Below are positions 12,780 through 24,613 of a DNA stretch of 64,000 nucleotides, piece after piece. Source of the DNA: Tamarix chinensis (taxonomy: Eukaryota > Streptophyta > Magnoliopsida > Caryophyllales > Tamaricaceae). A program made the position numbers and the translations under genes. How positions within the stretch are numbered: the stretch's first letter is position 1; the number at the start of each line of letters is the position of its first letter. The stretch spans positions 60,198,360 to 60,262,359 of the forward strand of contig CM060171.1 in the NCBI GenBank assembly GCA_030549775.1, given 5' to 3'. The notes beneath the pieces are model-generated. The model had not been told where the DNA came from. It did no database searches and saw only the letters and a list, made by a program, of their open reading frames with translations.

Positions 12780-12912
12780 TTGAAAAATTTATAAACTCAA
12801 AGAGAGATACTATAATAATACGAAGAGGAAGAGAGAATGAGACTTCTTCATTGATACACATGGATTCTTACATTATACAATTCGCCATATCTTTTATATA
12901 TATATATATATA
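12780..12912 (+). repeat. Second copy of the copia-like leader repeat
   Basis: Shares with 8805-8955 the sequence of blocks TTTATAAACTCAAA, GAAGAG..GAGA, CTTCTTCATTGATAC, ATGGATTCTTACATTATA and AATTCGCCATAT, ending in a TA run. Same orientation, about 4 kb apart (about 2.9 kb once the inserted LTR is removed). Confidence 0.75.
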
Positions 12913-14148
12913 AGTTTTCAAAATATATTGATGAAAAATAAAAAGAACATCTAAAGGTACCTAAGAGTTTAATTTAACTAATTGACTAGTTTTCCATTAC
13001 TATTTGGTTAACACTTCTCAAGTAAGTAACAACACTCCTAAATTAACTAATTGGTTTGTTTTAGGTATCACTAATTGATTAATTTTTAAGTGTGGGCATG
13101 TCTCAATAAATCTACATGAAATAGGTTGTCTTATGAAGTATTAGATCCTATTAATTTGTCATTGGTGGAAGATTTAGGAAAGACAAGCACATTTAAACCT
13201 ATTGAGGTGCTAAGTTGCTTAAATATGGATCTTGGATCAACTTTATGGTCATTAAGCTCATTTTTATTCAATAAATATGAATGAAACAAGCTATGGATGT
13301 CCAATATGAGGTATACCTTTCCATATGAGTAACAATTAATTTTTATTCAAAAGTTGTAAGAGTATTATAATATTTATCTTATTAGTTGCAAGTTGTATCT
13401 TTTTATATGGTGTGTATCTGTAGAATTTAGTTTAGATATTGGTATATTGTTATATTTTAGTATTTTATTATCCTTTCACGAATATTCTTATTATAGGAGT
13501 GGAAATTCATGCATTTAAATCAGCCATGCAACAATATTGACCTTCATCAAGTGTAATTATATATAAGTTTGAATCATCAAATTGATCTCTTTGAGAGCTC
13601 TTCTTTGTCGTGATTTCTACAAGATTCATGATCAATTTATCTTATCAATTTATATTTCTTTTTAGGGTTTTATTTTTTTTCATTTTAAAATATTAATATC
13701 CCTTCATAATTGAACCATCCACATCTTCATATTTAACCTATTAAAACTCTAACCCTAATGTTTTTACATACCAACTATTCTTGCCACCTTAATAACATCC
13801 ACTAAGCTAAATTTTTTATCCTCAATAAAACTCCACAATCCACCATTAATAAACTTCAATTAATTTTTATCATAATCTAACATAATCCACATATTTAACC
13901 TAATAACCCATTCTTTCAACTAAAACTCTAACCCTAATACCCTCTTCTTTAATAAAGAATTACACCTATATTAAAAACCCTATTAACCACGATTATACAT
14001 GACATCACTATCCATGATAATTATAAATTATTCCATAATTAATATCCCCATAAAACCATGCATCAAAACCCTAATCAAAATTATTAAAACAAAATCCCCA
14101 AATTAAAACCCTAGCACTCAACTTCATCAAATTCTTCTTAATGTTTTT
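12913..14148. other. No gene seen; AT-rich with AACCCTAA-type words
   Basis: 12955-13090 carries several AACTAATTGACTAGTTTT-like words as in the nearby LTRs. From 13700 to 14110 there is a diverged duplication: ATCCACAT..ATATTTAACCTA..AAAACTCTAACCCTAAT occurs near 13720-13765 and again near 13885-13940. These fit the leader of an LTR but I cannot set boundaries. Confidence 0.4.
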
Positions 14149-14945
14149 ATTCACATTGGTCATCTTCAATTGCTTCTCAAATTTAAAAACTAATTATTGA
14201 TTTTAATTGCTTTAGTGTATTCAAGTTGATATGGTTATCTTGTTTAAAATATTGTGATAAAAAATTTCTCTAAAGATGCTTCTTCAACATTTTAGTTGAC
14301 TTTATCTTGGACTTTCCTTTTTTTTTATTGTGTGTTTATTAAATTCTCAAACCATAGTCTAGAAAATTTATTGAGTTTCAAAACTACCAATTTGTATCTC
14401 CTCTTATCATCTAGCACTTTGAACTTAAAAATTACCTCCATTATTTGTTTCAAATATAGATATACATTAGGATGTATAATGCCTTTCAACTTGGGAAGAT
14501 AATAAAACTCTTTTCTCCACATTATTGGTCTACACTTGCGTTTAACTATTGCCTATGCTCTAAACATCATCATCATTATCAATTCATTTGTCTCCATGGG
14601 GTAGCATTTGGTAAGCTCTACCTCGTATCCTTTGTTTCCCATATAATCCATATTTATTGTATTCCACCACACTATTATAGAGCCCATATTGAATCCTAAC
14701 AAATGTTCATTGTGTTTTTGATATTGTCTAGATATTATTTGTTATTTTTTTGAAAAATCTATGCCAATTAATAAATCTTTCCTATAATTTAAGGGGGAAA
14801 TTCTTCAATTTTAATGGTTCTTGATGAGCTCTTGATGAAGACTTTTTTGAATCTTGGAAGAATCTTGATAGAAAAAGTAAAACTATTATAGAAAAACTCA
14901 AGCTTTGTAAATAACTTTTGGCCTGTGACATGGCTAAATAAACAA
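14149..14945 (-). pseudogene. Left arm of large inverted repeat; gag fragment on - strand
   Basis: Reverse-complement copy of 15018-15637. On the - strand, 14522 down to 14325 is open for 65 codons. It contains LPKLKGIIHPNVYLYL, then FKVLDDKRRYKLVVLKLNK and SRLWFENL, which is the retrotransposon gag (capsid) domain of a Ty3/gypsy element: the pattern is K..LxxIKLxKxAxLWxENL. The left arm keeps about 175 bp of gag that the right arm has lost. 5' to the gag lies leader sequence that reaches the repeat centre. Confidence 0.8.
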
Positions 14946-15017
14946 GGTTCTAAAATTAAGAAGCTTTTTTATTAATATCACCATAAATTTTGGCTTATTA
15001 TATGGCTCAAATTGATC
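14946..15017. repeat. Spacer at the centre of the inverted repeat
   Basis: About 72 bp separating the arms. It contains TTTTGGCTTATTATATGGCT, which is the inverse of AGCCATATCATAGGCCAAAA just inside the right arm (15029-15048). A smaller hairpin is therefore nested at the centre. Confidence 0.7.
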
Positions 15018-16446
15018 TCTTATTTATTCAGCCATATCATAGGCCAAAAGTTATATACAAAGCTTGAGTTTTTCTCCTATAATTTTACTTTTTTTTAATC
15101 AAGATTCAACAAAGTCTTTATCAACAACCATTCAAGTTGATGAAATTTTTCCGGACATTATAGGAAAGGTTTATTTTTTTTATTAATTGACATAGATTTT
15201 TCAAAAACAAAACAAAACAGGGAACATTATGATAAAATTGGTTCAAATGTGGCTCAAATTCAACAACTTTCTCAAATAATGTCTAGACAGTATAAGAGAC
15301 ACAATGAAAATTTTTCTAGAATCTAATATGGGTTATATAATAGCGTGGAGGAATACAATCAGTTCAATGTGCAACATGAAAAGAGGAGATACAAAATGGT
15401 AATATTGAAAATCAATAAATTTTCTAGAGTATGGTTTGAGAATTTAGTAAGGGAATAATAAAATCAAGGAAAGCATAAGATCAAGTCAACTAAAAAGTTG
15501 AAAAGTCATATTTAGAGAGATTTTGTACCACAATATTTTAGACAAGATAACTATATCAACTTGAGTACACTCAAGCAACTAAAATTAATATTTAGTTTTA
15601 AAATTTGAGAAGAAATTGAAGAGGACCAATGTGAATCCCAAGCCATCATTTTCTACATTGTCCAAACCAAACACCTAATGGAGTATCAACTTTTGAAAGG
15701 AAAAAAAGGAGGGGACCAAATGGAAAAATGAAAAAAAGTGATGTGAGAGATTAATGGAAAGCAATGCTTCAAGTTTAATGGTTATGGTCACTTTGCTAGA
15801 GATTCTACCGACCAAAATGCCTTAAAATTGAAAAAAAAATGCATACAAGTATGTAATAATAATTATATTAACCTAGAAGATGAAAATTTTATAGTGTAAA
15901 AATCATATAAGGTGAAAAAGGCCAAAAATATTTAATTGAATAAACAATCGTACAACTGCATCCATTTTAATCCAATGGGACAAACTTTTCTAAACCAAGT
16001 GCAAGATGGGAGACAAACAGTGAAATTTCATCATTTATAGTGGTTCATGAATCAATGTAACCAAAGTAAATAATGAAGAAGCTTGGCTTTAGTACTTCAA
16101 AAGACTGAAGTCCATATTCCTTACAATGGCTTAAAAAACAAAGGGATATGAGTTTCGAAATGATTCCTTTTAAATTTTTTTAATTTTTAATTATTTTGAT
16201 GATATTTTATATGACATATTACTTATACATTCATATCATATCACTTTTTTGAGAGCATGGAAATATGATGGAGATGTTTCCGACGATTGAGTGCTTAACA
16301 AATACACAATTTGTTAAGGGAAAAAGAATTTCAAGTTAGAACCCATAGTTAAGCTATCAACTAATTCTAAGAATCCACATGTAGAGTAAAAATTTGAAAT
16401 CTTGTTCCTAAAAGATCTGTATATAGAGAAGGTCATCAAGGAAGGG
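15018..16446 (+). pseudogene. Ty3/gypsy gag-protease-RT start remnant (second lineage), with right inverted arm
   Basis: 15018-15637 is the right arm. From about 15385 the + strand reads KRRYKMVILKINKFSRVWFE, then after a stop a stretch like FVPQYFRQDNYINLSTLKQ, both in the capsid region. At 15765-15813 is a zinc-knuckle remnant (CFKFNGYGHFARDS) where two of the three Cys are lost but the His remains. Around 16050-16140 the protease region shows an INV stretch and ends in PYSLQWLKK, a motif of chromoviral proteases (usually PYKLQWLN). At 16380-16440 a weak match to the RT start (KDLYIEKVIKEG) is cut by the LTR that begins at 16447. Many stops; lineage differs from elements I and II by its gag and zinc knuckle. 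Confidence 0.72.
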
Positions 16447-19400
16447 TGTAATACACCATCCCAAACTCCTTCAAAATGTGTTTTAAAGCATGTTGATATA
16501 ATTAGTTTTGGTTTTAGAATGGGCTTGATATTCTAATAAAAATATGAGTTTCAAAATTATCAATCGATTGGTTTACCTAAACGATAGATTGGTGTGCTCT
16601 GAAATTGATAGTTTTGTCCTCAACAAACTAGTTGACTGGTTTACCCAAAGTTATTAACTTGTTATCTAGTAATTTTAGATCCATTTCTGATTTTGATTTA
16701 AATCTTTGTCTAATGATTACGAAAAATACTAAATAGAATCCAATTGTGTAAAGAAGAAAAGTTTTGTGCCCTAGGATAATTTTAACATTATTTAGATCAT
16801 TATAAGATTTTACTTATCTATATTTTTCTAAAAACATACTTTTGAGGCAAGCCTCACCTTCTCTCTTCTCCCTTACCTATCCCTCTCTCTTATGGCAGCT
16901 CAAGGGCATGGTTGAATTTTCACACCATCCCCTAACTCACCAACCCACTTCTATGTTCCTACCTAACTACACTAAACCCCCTACCACTCCATCAAGTCAG
17001 CTCTTAGTTTTCAGTTGCACACACTCAACCTTAATAGTCTGATATCCCTCTCTCCTATGTGTCAACCCATCCCGAACTATATACCTTTCATTCATGACCT
17101 ACTTTCATTCCTCACCTATTATTCTTACTATCTTCTCCATTTTCTTGGTCAAAAATTTTCCAAGTGGTGAGCATCCCTTTATTCTTCCCATTTCTCCTCT
17201 CTTGAGAAAAATAAAGATTTTTTATAATTTTTTATCTTCTTTAGTCGAGCAGTATATCCTTTTTGTTCTTCTTATCGCAAATTTACATCTCCCTTGTTTT
17301 CCTTAAATAAAGAAAATTTAAAGTTTGAGAAAGGTTGAAGGTTTTAGTTATTTTCCTTGGCATCTTGATTTTGAGAAAACGTTGTGGTTGTGCTATTCCT
17401 CTTCTTTTGATTTTTTATTGATTTTAATGAATCCTTCAAAGGTCATTTTAATAGTTTTAATTTTTATTCTCTTAGGAATTAAGGTTTTTGCTAGATATCC
17501 ATCAAGTAGGAGTTGTTATGCTAGAGTACTTGCTTCAAGGTAACACATTCTTATATTTAACATCAATAGGGTTATATTGCTTATTGCGGTTCCATGCGTA
17601 TGGTGTGTTTATGTAAGCATGGTCTAATTTGTATTCAAAAATTTGAGCATGTGGTATAATTTCCTCCTAAATTTAGCATTGTTGGGTTTCTTTTATTTTA
17701 TGCATAAGTTGACCATTTGGGAATGATTCATTCAAATATATACATTACCAAGTATCCATGTGATTCTATGTGTGTACTATGTATTTTTATAACTTTGATG
17801 ACTTAGAAGCATGTTTAGATTAATATGGTGAATTTTTTAAAATATTCGGTGTGTTTATTACAAGTCTAGGAAATGTTTTACGCAGACCAGCCGATTGCTT
17901 TATCAAACCCATCAACTGGTTGTGTGATTGGTCCTATGGTTAGGAAATTTGGATTAGTTGGACATGGGATGAGTCAATTGATTTGAAAAACTAGTTGATT
18001 GGTTTTAATGAATAGTTAATCGATTTCTCAAATCCATAGACTAGTGATCCTATAGAAAAGAAATTACTTGATCTCTACTTAGACCCATCGATTGATCGGA
18101 CCAAGCCAATTGATCGATTTCAATGAACAGTCGATCGGTGAGGCCAACCAGTTGACTATTCCTCTGGTGTTGTGTTGGCTTAGGTATGGCTTTATACTAC
18201 CGAGTTCATTTATAAATTGTTATTATTATCTTATACCTTTTATGTCAGTACCTCAATGTAATTACAACGTTAAAAATATTATTTCAACTATGATTACCCT
18301 AAATTTAATAAGAATCATAATGATGATATTTGGAACTGAATTGGTTAAGTTCAGTATAATCTCTTAATATGTTTGGTATTATCACTTGGAAACACTCATT
18401 TGGTTAGTTGTGGATTTTATTTGTACTTTGTGATATCACTTGAAAAAACATAATAATGGAATAAGATTTTATTTGAGCCTTTTTCCATGACTCTCAGGGT
18501 AGCACACCAATAGTTAGTGGTCGAGTCGCCCTATGGTTATATTTTTCACTCAAAACCTTTTCCTTCCCTACCAGGTTACTGACTGTAGAGGGGTATGCTC
18601 ATATCTTTGAAGTATAAAATTATACTATGGTAGGCTAGCATAGCATTGGTATCTAGTATGAGTGATTGAGGTATCCCAATATCATCCCCTAGGAACTTTG
18701 TATTGTCCATTTATTTAGGGGTGTAGAATCCCAACATTTTTAGCCATCATGGCGAAGGTATTGTAGGGGTGGTGGGTGAGGTATCCTAGTAAAATCCCCT
18801 TTGGTGTACTCTGACAACGTGTGATCATTGTGGTATCCCAATTTATTTTAGCCCTTGCAGTAGGTGCACTCAATGTGTATCAGTTGTAATTTCCCAAAAG
18901 AAAATCCCCTTCAATGTAACCTGATTTTGTATGGTGGATGTGTTATCCCATTGTGATTATTTATACTACCATGATTTTTGTTCATGGTGGGGAACTAGGT
19001 GTGGTTGAATGAACTATCTTATTAACTGGAAATTTTTTTATCACTAAAGAGAGAATTCTAATATGGTTATATTGTATGGATTGTGTCACATTTACCGTAT
19101 TGTTATCTTTCCATGAATTCCATATAAGCATGGCGTGTTATATTACTACCATGACACTAAGTGTTAAATTTTATTGGTATGCTTATCGCCATCCTGTTAT
19201 GTGACTTCAATGTGATATATGAGCCATACTATATTTTAAGTAGTATTCTTTACTAGTACTTCACAGTACTAATACTACACTTATAGGGTCAATGTGATGA
19301 TCAGGCTTCCTATCTGGAGGGTAGAGGACAATTTGAAGGGGAACAACTCTTAATTAGAGTATGCTGTGGGTGATGATGTGGGTCATTAGCGTGCTATTTC

Positions 19401-19807
19401 TTGGGCTCAAAGTATTATGTTCATGTCTAAGAGTTAGGATAACCGGTTAGAGGCATTTTTCCCGCTATGTTGGGAAGATTCTTTTCTTCTGGTTACTTAA
19501 ACTCTTGGGTCAATCTCCAATATCTAGATTTGTAAACCATCATACTCTTTCTATTGACAATATTTTTTTTCGCCCTTATTACCTTAAATTTTCACACTAA
19601 TGTTAAGCGCATACATCATTTCATTCATTGTTCCTTTTTTCCCTTGCATTAAGCATAGGCTAGGTGATAATTTCAAATGGTTGTTGCATGGCGGTAAAAT
19701 TCCAAAAAAATGGTTGTTGTGGCGGAAAAATTCCAAAAAAAAATTTCAAATGCTTTTGCATGGCAGTAAAAATGAAATTTTCTATTTTAAATATTGAGGA
19801 TGTTAAA
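16447..19807 (+). mobile_element. 5' LTR of element II (about 3.36 kb)
   Basis: Starts TGTAATACACCATCCCAAAC and matches the 3' LTR fragment at 24635-24934 almost word for word (TTCAAA.TGTGTTT, ATGTTGATATAAT). It ends GAGGATGTTAAA, three bases before a primer-binding site, which fixes the right edge. Over its length it is collinear with the 3' LTR of element I. Features include the ATTGGTTT motif region at 16560-16650, a pyrimidine-rich part at 16845-17110, repeated GGTATCCCA blocks at 18670-18960, and an internal short repeat of GGCGGTAAAATTCC at 19680-19770. The open frames inside it are not genes. Confidence 0.88.
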
Positions 19808-19810
19808 ATT

Positions 19811-19823
19811 TATTATTAGAGCC
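19811..19823 (+). other. Primer-binding site, initiator tRNA-Met type (decayed)
   Basis: TATTATTAGAGCC follows the LTR end after ATT. Plant chromoviruses typically have TGGTATCAGAGCC here, complementary to tRNA-iMet 3' end; four bases differ. The next bases (CATGGTTTT) also follow the usual downstream context. Confidence 0.75.
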
Positions 19824-20045
19824 CATGGTTTTAAATCTAGAAGTTGTCTTGTGAAAACAAATTTATATGGTTCCATATAAACTTGTAGAATTTGGTTTAT
19901 TCTTGGAATCAGTGTTGGTTTGAGGGATTTAACCTTAGTTTATAGGATAGGATTAACTTCTTACCTTATGTGCAATGTGCTGCCTCCATGTGTACTAGAT
20001 GTGTAACTAGTAGTGGACCCTTTTCTAACGTGATTTAGTTTTCCA

Positions 20046-20960
20046 GGGTTTCTATGGCTATGAATCGGCATCTTGAGCATTTCATGGAGACGATTGGAGC
20101 GTTCATGGAGCAGTTGATTCAATGTTAGAAAGCTCTTCAACCACTGCCGCCACCTTATTTTTCATTGTCATCACTAGAGGATTTGATTTGTATTGTCGAT
20201 CTTTATTGCCTTTCGATATTTAAGGGTCAAGAGGATCTGAATGTGTTGGGGCATTGGTTTAAGGACTTCAAGAAGATCATTATGGCAAGTGGTTACCTAG
20301 AGAGTAAGTGGGTGGACATTGGGGGAGTCAACTTGCAAGGTCATGCTAACAAATGATTGAGAGGTGTGCAGCCCAAGGGAGCCATTATAGACTTATGGGA
20401 GACCTTTTTTGAGATGCTAAGGGCATTGAATTTATAGTGTTGCGTTAGGGGATTTCGACAGTGGAGGAGTAGTATAGTCATTAGTTGGACTTAGTCTACT
20501 TTTCTTGAGAAATTAACACTAATAGGAGGATAAGGGTGCAGCGATTCTAGTCAGGGTTGCATCTGAGACTTTAGCAAATGCTAGTGGAGATTTGTGCACA
20601 GGATCTGTAGGCCCTATAAAACTATACAATGGAGGCATCTATAATTTCTTAGGCCTATAATTCCTAGTCAAGGGCCAAGCAAAGGTTTGAGGGCGGTTAG
20701 CGCCTAAGGGGAGAGAAGGGGTTCCAAACCTTAGGCATTCATCAGTTAGGGACGATACTCGATACCCCACTATGGAGGGTAGTTGTGTGAGCCGAGTGTG
20801 AGGCGTTTATTTTTCTAGTGGTGTGGTAACAACCACACAGGGAAGGATTTTATTATGAGGTTGGTGCAGTGCCACGATTGTGGCCAATTGGGATATCGTT
20901 GGTATGAGTGTCGTGCCATCAAAGAAAATGTCTAGCAAAGGCACACACATTTATAAGGTA
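20046..20960 (+). pseudogene. Element II gag pseudogene
   Basis: Begins near an ATG at 20054. The capsid region reads LGHWFKDFKKIIMASGYLES, then GVNLQGHANK, a stop where Trp is expected, and RGVQPKGAI, all in the usual gag order. About 20870-20920 is a single CCHC zinc knuckle, CHDCGQLGYRWYEC, in which the His is Tyr. The gag is broken by stops at about 20354, 20437 and later, and by frameshifts. Gag would form the particle and package the RNA; this copy cannot. Confidence 0.87.
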
Positions 20961-21115
20961 TAGTGGCACAGATGCAGCCAATTCAGAGGGCTAAACCAAT
21001 AAATAGTGAACCTAACAAGACTACCCTGAAGTAGAAGCTATAGAGGCCCCGTGCTTTTCCACAAGGGTAAGATTTTGGCAGTGCTGCAAGACCACCTCTA
21101 GGAAATCACCTAAAT

Positions 21116-21463
21116 GTGATGAGCAAGTTAAAGGTTTTTAGGCAGGCATTCGTTGTCACAGGTACATTCAAGGTTTCTTCCCTTCCTATTTATGTGTTAT
21201 TTAACTCGGGTGCTTCACATTCCTTCGTGAATATAGCTTTCGTAGCTAGGATAGCTATGATACCTTATGATAGAAAACAAAATTCTATTGTGCTCCCATC
21301 TAGGGATAGAATTCTATGTTCTAAGCTATATAGAAATGTGGTGATATTCATTAGCAAAATTGAGCTTCTAGTAGACCAAATAGAGCTTGAACGTTGTGAC
21401 TTTGAATTTATCCTTGCGATGGATATGCTCGTAAGATATCGAGCTTTGATTGATTGTGCATAA
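21116..21463 (+). pseudogene. Element II aspartic protease, catalytic Asp replaced by Asn
   Basis: An open frame of 115 codons. Residues 15-37 hold TGTFKVSSLPIYVLF then NSGASHSF; the catalytic triad of retroviral-type proteases is D-S/T-G, so residue 30 (codon AAC at 21203-21205) has lost the Asp. Later FEFILAMDMLVRY matches the conserved C-terminal DLILGMDWL. The frame ends RALIDC and a stop. It is the longest open piece of the element, probably by chance, because flanking gag and RT are full of stops. One G-to-A change explains the Asn. Confidence 0.9.
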
Positions 21464-21639
21464 GAGTGTGTGGTTCTTAAAGGACTAAAGGGTGCTAGGG
21501 TCTCTTACTAGAGATGCCTAGGCCCTCAATGAAGATGGTATATGTGGTTGTGCTCAATTATGGGTATGGAAAGGGAACTCGTTATTCTTGTGTAGCATTC
21601 ATGATCTGGAAGTCAAGGAGTCATTGATTGAAGATATTC

Positions 21640-22440
21640 CAATGGTATGAGAGTTCCCTAATATGTTTCCTTACTAGAATCTAGGTATGCCAACAATGCA
21701 TGAGATAGACTTAACAATATACAGTTTACCAAGGACTAAGCCTATGTCAAAGGCACCCTCCTGACATCAACTGAGATGGAAGAGTTGCACACTTATTTGG
21801 AGGAATTATTGGGTAAGGGGTATATTCAACTGAGTGTCTCACTTTGTGGAGCATCGGTTCTTTTAGTGAAGAAGAAGGATTGAACCAAGTTACGTTGAAG
21901 AACTGTTATCCTTTACCTCAGATCAATGACCTCTTTGATTAGTTGCATAGGGATACAGTTATTTTGAAGATAGATCTTAGATAAACTTATCATCATCTGA
22001 GGGTTTCTGAGAAGGACATACCGAAGACAACTTTCAAGACAAGGAATGCCCATTGTTATTTAATGGCGATGTCTTTTAGACTCACGAATGGGTGAATGGT
22101 GTTCATGGCTCTCATAAACTTCATATTCCAATAGCACCTTGATCAATTTGTTATAGTGTTCATTAACGATATCTTGATTTATTCTCGGACTTATGAGGAA
22201 CACAAGCAGCACTTTAGGTAGGCTTTAGAGTTGCTAAGGAGTCATCAGTTGCATGCCAAACACTCAAAGTGTGAGTTTTGGTTAGACAAGGTGGCTTTTC
22301 TTAGTCATATCATCTCGAAAGGAGTGTCAATGGATCCTTCGAATATCTAACCAGTTTCAAAGTGGTCAGCACTAACAAACATTTGGGAAGTACATAGTTT
22401 TTTGGGCTAGCGAGCTACTACATACAGTTTATCTAGTATT
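21640..22440 (+). pseudogene. Element II reverse transcriptase
   Basis: Recognisable blocks in order: KAPS (21745), GASVLLVKKKD (21850-21880), a gap of about 15 codons where CIDYR-type sequence should be, NCYPLPQINDLFD (21903-21940), KIDLR.TYHHLRV (21967-22008), KTTFKTRNAHCYLMAMSFRL (22025-22085), and the catalytic box FINDILIYS at about 22159-22185. The usual box is F(I/V)DD; the first Asp is Asn (codon AAC, 22165-22167). Then HSKCEFW and HIISKGVSMDP near 22260-22340. Stops and frame changes confirm it is dead. Confidence 0.9.
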
Positions 22441-22489
22441 TTTTAAAGATTTCTCATCCTTAAAATACTTTGTTGAAGAAGAGGATGAT

Positions 22490-22960
22490 CTTTTTCTTAG
22501 GATGATAGGTCTAGAGAGGCTTTTGAGGAACTAAAGAGGAAATTAACTTCAACTCTAATGCTTACTTTACCATAGGGTACGGAGGGATTCAAGGTATAGA
22601 GTGATGCATTCAAGTTTGGGCTAGGGTGTGTGTTGATGCTACATAGGAGGGTAGTGGCATATGCTTCTTGCTAGTTGAAGGAGCATGAGAAAAAATATCT
22701 GATGCATGACCTTGAGCTAGCTGTAGTGGTTTTCACCTTAAAGATATGGACACGCTACTTATAAGGAGTGCAGTGTAAGTTCTACACAAACCATAAGAGT
22801 CTTAAGTACATCTTCACAAGCAAAAACTGAACTTGGGGCAAAGAAGATAGTTGGATTTGGTTAAGGACTACAATGTGGATGTAACCTACCATGAGGGTAA
22901 GTTTAACGTTATAGTGGATGCAATTAGTAGAATTACTTCACGCTCCTTAGGTTTGTTGGT
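22490..22960 (+). pseudogene. Element II RNase H domain
   Basis: Reads REAFEELKRKLTSTLMLTLP, then a core where YSDAS has decayed to SDAFK, GCVLMLHRRVVAYAS, KYLMHDLELAVVV and YTNHKSLKYIFTS. It ends in an open frame (22851-23033) with YNVDVTYHEGKFNVIVDAIS, the junction to integrase. It is the same sequence as positions 1-470, so elements I and II are sister copies. Confidence 0.9.
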
Positions 22961-23149
22961 TATTTTTTATTGGATTTGGCATGATCTTCAAGAGTTAACC
23001 ATAGTGATCAATGGGTTTGGGATCTTGAGATGAGGGTAAGTGCCCTTTCGATCACCTTGACCATTCTCAATGAGCTAGTTACCGAGGAGATGTCAAGTTT
23101 GAGCAAATCAAGAAAGCAATATCAAAGAGCAAAGCAATAGTGTTCTAGA

Positions 23150-24470
23150 TTTTGAGGATGGTAGTATCCGTTTGAGAGGAAGGTGGAGGATTCTGTAGAG
23201 TTGTGGCGAATAAAAGAAAAGGATCCTAGAGGATGGTCATTGTGCCTTTATTCCATCCATCCTAAAGTGGATAAGTCATTAAAGGATTTTAGACGAGTCT
23301 ATCGGTGGCCTCGAATGAAGCAGGAGGTTGTATTCTTTGTGGCCAAGTGCTTAATGTGTCAAAATGTAAAAGTGGAACACAAGAACCTGGTAGGATTAGT
23401 TCACCTATTAGACATCCCTGAGTGGAAATGTGATAGATTGTCAAGTTAGATCACTAAAGACCTATAGTGGTTCAAATTTGATCTAGGTAGTAGTTGACCG
23501 CTAAGCCCACGATATTCAAACTAATGAAGTCCACTTGGATTATGAAGCAGATGGTCAGTGCTTATAGGAAGCATATGATTTGGTACAATGGGTACCTAAG
23601 GACATTATGTCGGATAGAGATTCTAGATTCTTGTCACACTTTTGGCAGAAGTTGCAAGCAGCTTTCGAGATATAGATAAAGATGAGCACCACTTTCCATC
23701 CAACAAAAGAAGGGTAGACTAATTGTACTATTCTGACCAAGGAGGATATTCTTCAGGCATGCGTACTTGAGTTTTAGGATAGGTAGGAGGATCTTCTGGA
23801 CTTTGTAGAGTTCTCCTACAATAACAATTATCATGCAAGCATAGGGATGGCACCTTTCAAGGCATTTTATAGAAAAAGTGTCATAGTCCCATGTGTTAGA
23901 CCGACTTAAGTGAGATGGATGTGTTGGTACCAGAGATGGAAGAGGACACTACTGAGAAGATCAATTAAATTCAAGACTGAATTAAGGTGGATCAAGATAG
24001 ATAGAAGAACTATGCAGATCTATAGAGGAGAGCATATGGGTTGAACAAAGGCAACCAAGGCCTTCTGAAAGTTTTACCGACAAAGGGAGTGATGTGTTTT
24101 GGTCATAAGGGCAAGCTTAGCTTGAGGTATATTGGATCGTACAAGATTTTGGATAAGATTAAATAGGCTTCTTGCCATCTTGCCTTACCTCACACGTGCA
24201 TACCATGTTCCACATCTCTTGGTTGAGGAGGTACATGGCAGATCTATCGCACATCATTCAGCAATTTTCAATTGATCTCAATGAGATGTTAACTTATGAG
24301 TAACAACCACTAAGGATCCTTGATTCTAATACTTGGAAGATGCATTCGAAGGTCGTTCCACTCGTGAAGGTCATGTGGTCACGTCATGGGATAGAGTAGG
24401 CAACTTGGGAGTCCGAGGAGGAGATTAAGACAAAGCATCTAGAGATGTATTCATAGGTCAATTACATGGG
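23150..24470 (+). pseudogene. Element II integrase with chromodomain-like tail
   Basis: Zinc-binding part in the open frame 23183-23449: RVYRWPRMKQEVVFFVAKC then LMCQ (CxxC kept). The catalytic core is shifted between frames: VPKDIMSDRDSRFLSHFWQ can be read across 23592-23650. The C-terminal domain follows: LPTKGVMCFG (about 24080), LRYIGSYKILD, and YHVPHLLVEEVHG-type sequence. At 24350-24460 comes VVPLVKVMWSRHGIE and ATWESEEEIKTKH, the chromodomain-like tail that places the element in the plant chromoviruses, most like Tekay. This copy is degenerate throughout. Confidence 0.88.
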
Positions 24471-24478
24471 TAAAACCG

Positions 24479-24496
24479 CCTCTTTTAAGGGGGTAG
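24479..24496 (+). repeat. Upstream copy of the polypurine-tract motif
   Basis: CCTCTTTTAAGGGGGTAG, about 135 bp before the functional-position copy at 24614-24634. Element I has the same doublet (4199-4216 and 4331-4350), so it is a family trait rather than a chance duplication. Confidence 0.85.
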
Positions 24497-24613
24497 TACC
24501 CTTCTCTAGTGTACTAACCCTTAGTGTTTTTATTCTTCTGGTTGATGACTTAGGGTTTTCTTATGTTTTGAGCTTAAAACAATAAGTTTCTTTTGTGGAC
24601 CTTGAGGACAAAG

